A stretch of DNA of 7,591 bases. Source: an uncultured Limnohabitans sp. (GTDB lineage: Bacteria > Pseudomonadota > Gammaproteobacteria > Burkholderiales > Burkholderiaceae_C). Made by a program: the position numbers and the translations under genes. Shown one piece after another: positions 6,253 through 7,591 of the stretch. Location: positions 1-7,591 of the forward strand of contig NZ_CALBEX010000586.1 in NCBI RefSeq assembly GCF_937889215.1. Reading direction: 5' to 3'. The number at the start of each line of letters is the position of its first letter. Position 1 is the stretch's first letter. The notes under the pieces were generated by a model. It did no database searches and had not been told where the DNA came from. It saw only the letters and a list, made by a program, of their open reading frames with translations.

Positions 6253-7591
6253 TCAGCTGGCGGCCTGCAAAGCTGCAGCTGCGGCCATCAACGCTTTGCG
6301 GCGTTCGTGCAGGCTGCGCCAGCGTTGTTGGGCTTCGGGGTCTTGCCCGGTGCTGGCCTCAGTGAGGGCTTCAGTTTCGAGCTGCTTGAGGCGGTCGATC
6401 ATCAGCATGGTCAGTAAGCGTCGCAGTTCCTGGCGGGCTTCTTGCGGGTCGGGTGGGGTGGCGTCTTCGCTGCCGGCCACGGCATTCAGGTTGTCTTGCG
6501 CCATCCAGCGGGTGGCGTCGCCTGCGAAGGGATGGTCTTGCATGTGCTCGCGCAAGGTGGACCAGCCCACAGCCCCTTGTTCGTGAAACTGTGATTCGAG
6601 CCATGCAAACAGCGGGCCGTGCGGCGCGGGCAGGTCGCACAGCATGGCGTGGTCTTCGCCCGCCAACGATTCCCACAGCGCCATGTTGCCCAGCAGCAGG
6701 CGGGCGGCGTGGTCGGCTCGGCTGGCGGGCACGGTGCGTGGGCCGGTGTAGACCGGAGGCTGCTCGCGTTTGTATTTGCTGTTGCCAAACTTGCTGCCCG
6801 GCGTCCAGTTGGGGTTTTTGCTTTTCCAGTGGCTGTTGCCGTTGGACGGCACGAAAGTGTTGGCTCCCGACCAGGCCTGTGGTTCGCCATAGTTTGGCTC
6901 GAATTGGTGGAATTCGTCATGCCCCGCACTGGCAGCCTGGCTGAAGGCCGCGTTGGCCGACTGGGCTGTTGGCGCCGCAGCACTGCGCGCAGAAGGTGCA
7001 AAGCGTTGCTCACTTGCTGCTTGTTGGCCCCAGAGTTTTTCCAGACCTGCCGTTTCCAGCTGGATGAGTTGCGCCAGTTCTGACAGCAGTTGCTGTTTGA
7101 GTGCGCCGTCGGGCAGCAGTTGCCACAGCGGGCGGGCTTGGCTGGACAGGCGGGCGCGGCCTTCGGCGCTTTGCAAGTCGCAGTCGGCGCTGGCCGCTTC
7201 GATCAAAAAGCGCGACAGCGGCATGGCTTGTTTGATCTGCTCGGCAAACGCCTCTTGGCCAAATTCGCGCACATAGCTGTCTGGGTCGTGCTCGGAGGGC
7301 AAAAACAAAAACTTGATGCTGCGCACATCGGTGGCGTAGGGCAGCGCGCCGTCGAGCGCCTTGCGGGCGGCGCGTCGGCCAGCACCGTCGCCGTCAAAGC
7401 TGAAGACCACCGAGTCGGTGAAGCGAAACAGCTTTTGCACATGGTCGGGTGTGCAGGCTGTGCCCAGCGTGGCCACCGCGTTGGCAAAGCCCAGCTGGGC
7501 CAGTGCCACCACGTCCATGTAGCCTTCGGTCACCAGCACGTAGCCCGCGCTGTGCAGGGCTTCTCGGGCTTCGTACAGGCCATACAACTCG
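6253..7591 (-). CDS. dnaG: DNA primase DnaG (5' part missing)
   Basis: DnaG synthesises the RNA primers for chromosome replication and is recruited by the replicative helicase DnaB. The visible 445 residues begin inside the catalytic core with ELYGLYEAREA; the zinc-binding domain and the N-terminal part of the polymerase domain lie beyond the right edge, so the true start is not here. The TOPRIM motifs are intact: VTEGYMDVVALAQLG (Glu at visible residue 22) and FSFDGDGAGRRAA (Asp 66 and 68), which bind the catalytic metals, followed by the conserved EHDPDSYVREFG. A Ser/Ala- then Asn/Lys-rich, low-complexity linker (about visible residues 193-287, bases 6730-7014) precedes the helical C-terminal helicase-binding domain (about 290-445). 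The frame is unbroken and ends in TGA. No rpoD follows on this strand; cysE converges instead. Confidence 0.96.
   Translation of the reverse strand, partial: ELYGLYEAREALHSAGYVLVTEGYMDVVALAQLGFANAVATLGTACTPDHVQKLFRFTDSVVFSFDGDGAGRRAARKALDGALPYATDVRSIKFLFLPSEHDPDSYVREFGQEAFAEQIKQAMPLSRFLIEAASADCDLQSAEGRARLSSQARPLWQLLPDGALKQQLLSELAQLIQLETAGLEKLWGQQAASEQRFAPSARSAAAPTAQSANAAFSQAASAGHDEFHQFEPNYGEPQAWSGANTFVPSNGNSHWKSKNPNWTPGSKFGNSKYKREQPPVYTGPRTVPASRADHAARLLLGNMALWESLAGEDHAMLCDLPAPHGPLFAWLESQFHEQGAVGWSTLREHMQDHPFAGDATRWMAQDNLNAVAGSEDATPPDPQEARQELRRLLTMLMIDRLKQLETEALTEASTGQDPEAQQRWRSLHERRKALMAAAAALQAAS

Noticed and set aside
7585..7587. TTG as start codon of the primase frame
   Set aside because: It is an internal Leu codon in ELYGLYEA of DnaG; the frame is open to the right edge and the N-terminal domains lie outside.
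1..7591. A hidden defence island, mobile element or CRISPR array
   Set aside because: All space is filled by recognisable housekeeping genes; I saw no repeat arrays, transposase motifs, att-like duplications or composition shift.

Overview
The window is a GC-rich, densely coded stretch of ordinary bacterial chromosome. Protein similarity recalled from memory places it in the Betaproteobacteria, most likely Burkholderiales/Comamonadaceae (Rhodoferax/Limnohabitans-like). The grounds are the short CysE form, the MutS and SuhB N-termini and weak Shine-Dalgarno sites. I see no phage, transposon, CRISPR, tRNA or rRNA, and no sign of an undescribed multigene system.

Layout from left to right. (1) mutS, minus strand, enters from its start near 1549 and runs off the left edge before its ATPase domain. 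(2) Divergent from it is a small membrane-anchored rhodanese (about 1677-2024, plus). (3) A DUF21/CBS/CorC_HlyC membrane protein of the hemolysin C / PaeA (YtfL) class follows (2120-3457, plus). It is preceded by a small palindrome and by a hairpin ending 5 nt before its ATG. (4) A strong bidirectional A-stem-T terminator at 3473-3501 separates it from convergent suhB (3522-4490, minus). (5) Divergent from suhB are trmJ (4640-5371, plus) and, 11 nt later, cysE (5383-6150, plus). (6) A 102-bp gap with hairpins but no T-tract separates cysE from convergent dnaG (6253 to beyond the right edge, minus).

Functions are housekeeping: mismatch repair (mutS), primer synthesis for replication (dnaG), tRNA 2'-O-methylation (trmJ), inositol-phosphatase-family protein and rRNA transcription factor (suhB), first committed step of cysteine synthesis (cysE), sulfur transfer (rhodanese) and ion or polyamine transport (hemolysin-like protein). 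The suhB <-> trmJ-cysE arrangement is known from gammaproteobacteria, where iscR and the Fe-S genes usually follow. Here dnaG takes that place, and dnaG itself is not followed by its usual partner rpoD. The most useful second looks are this gene order, the start-adjacent hairpin of the hemolysin-like gene, the possible near-leaderless cysE promoter, and lineage-specific tails or linkers in SuhB and DnaG.
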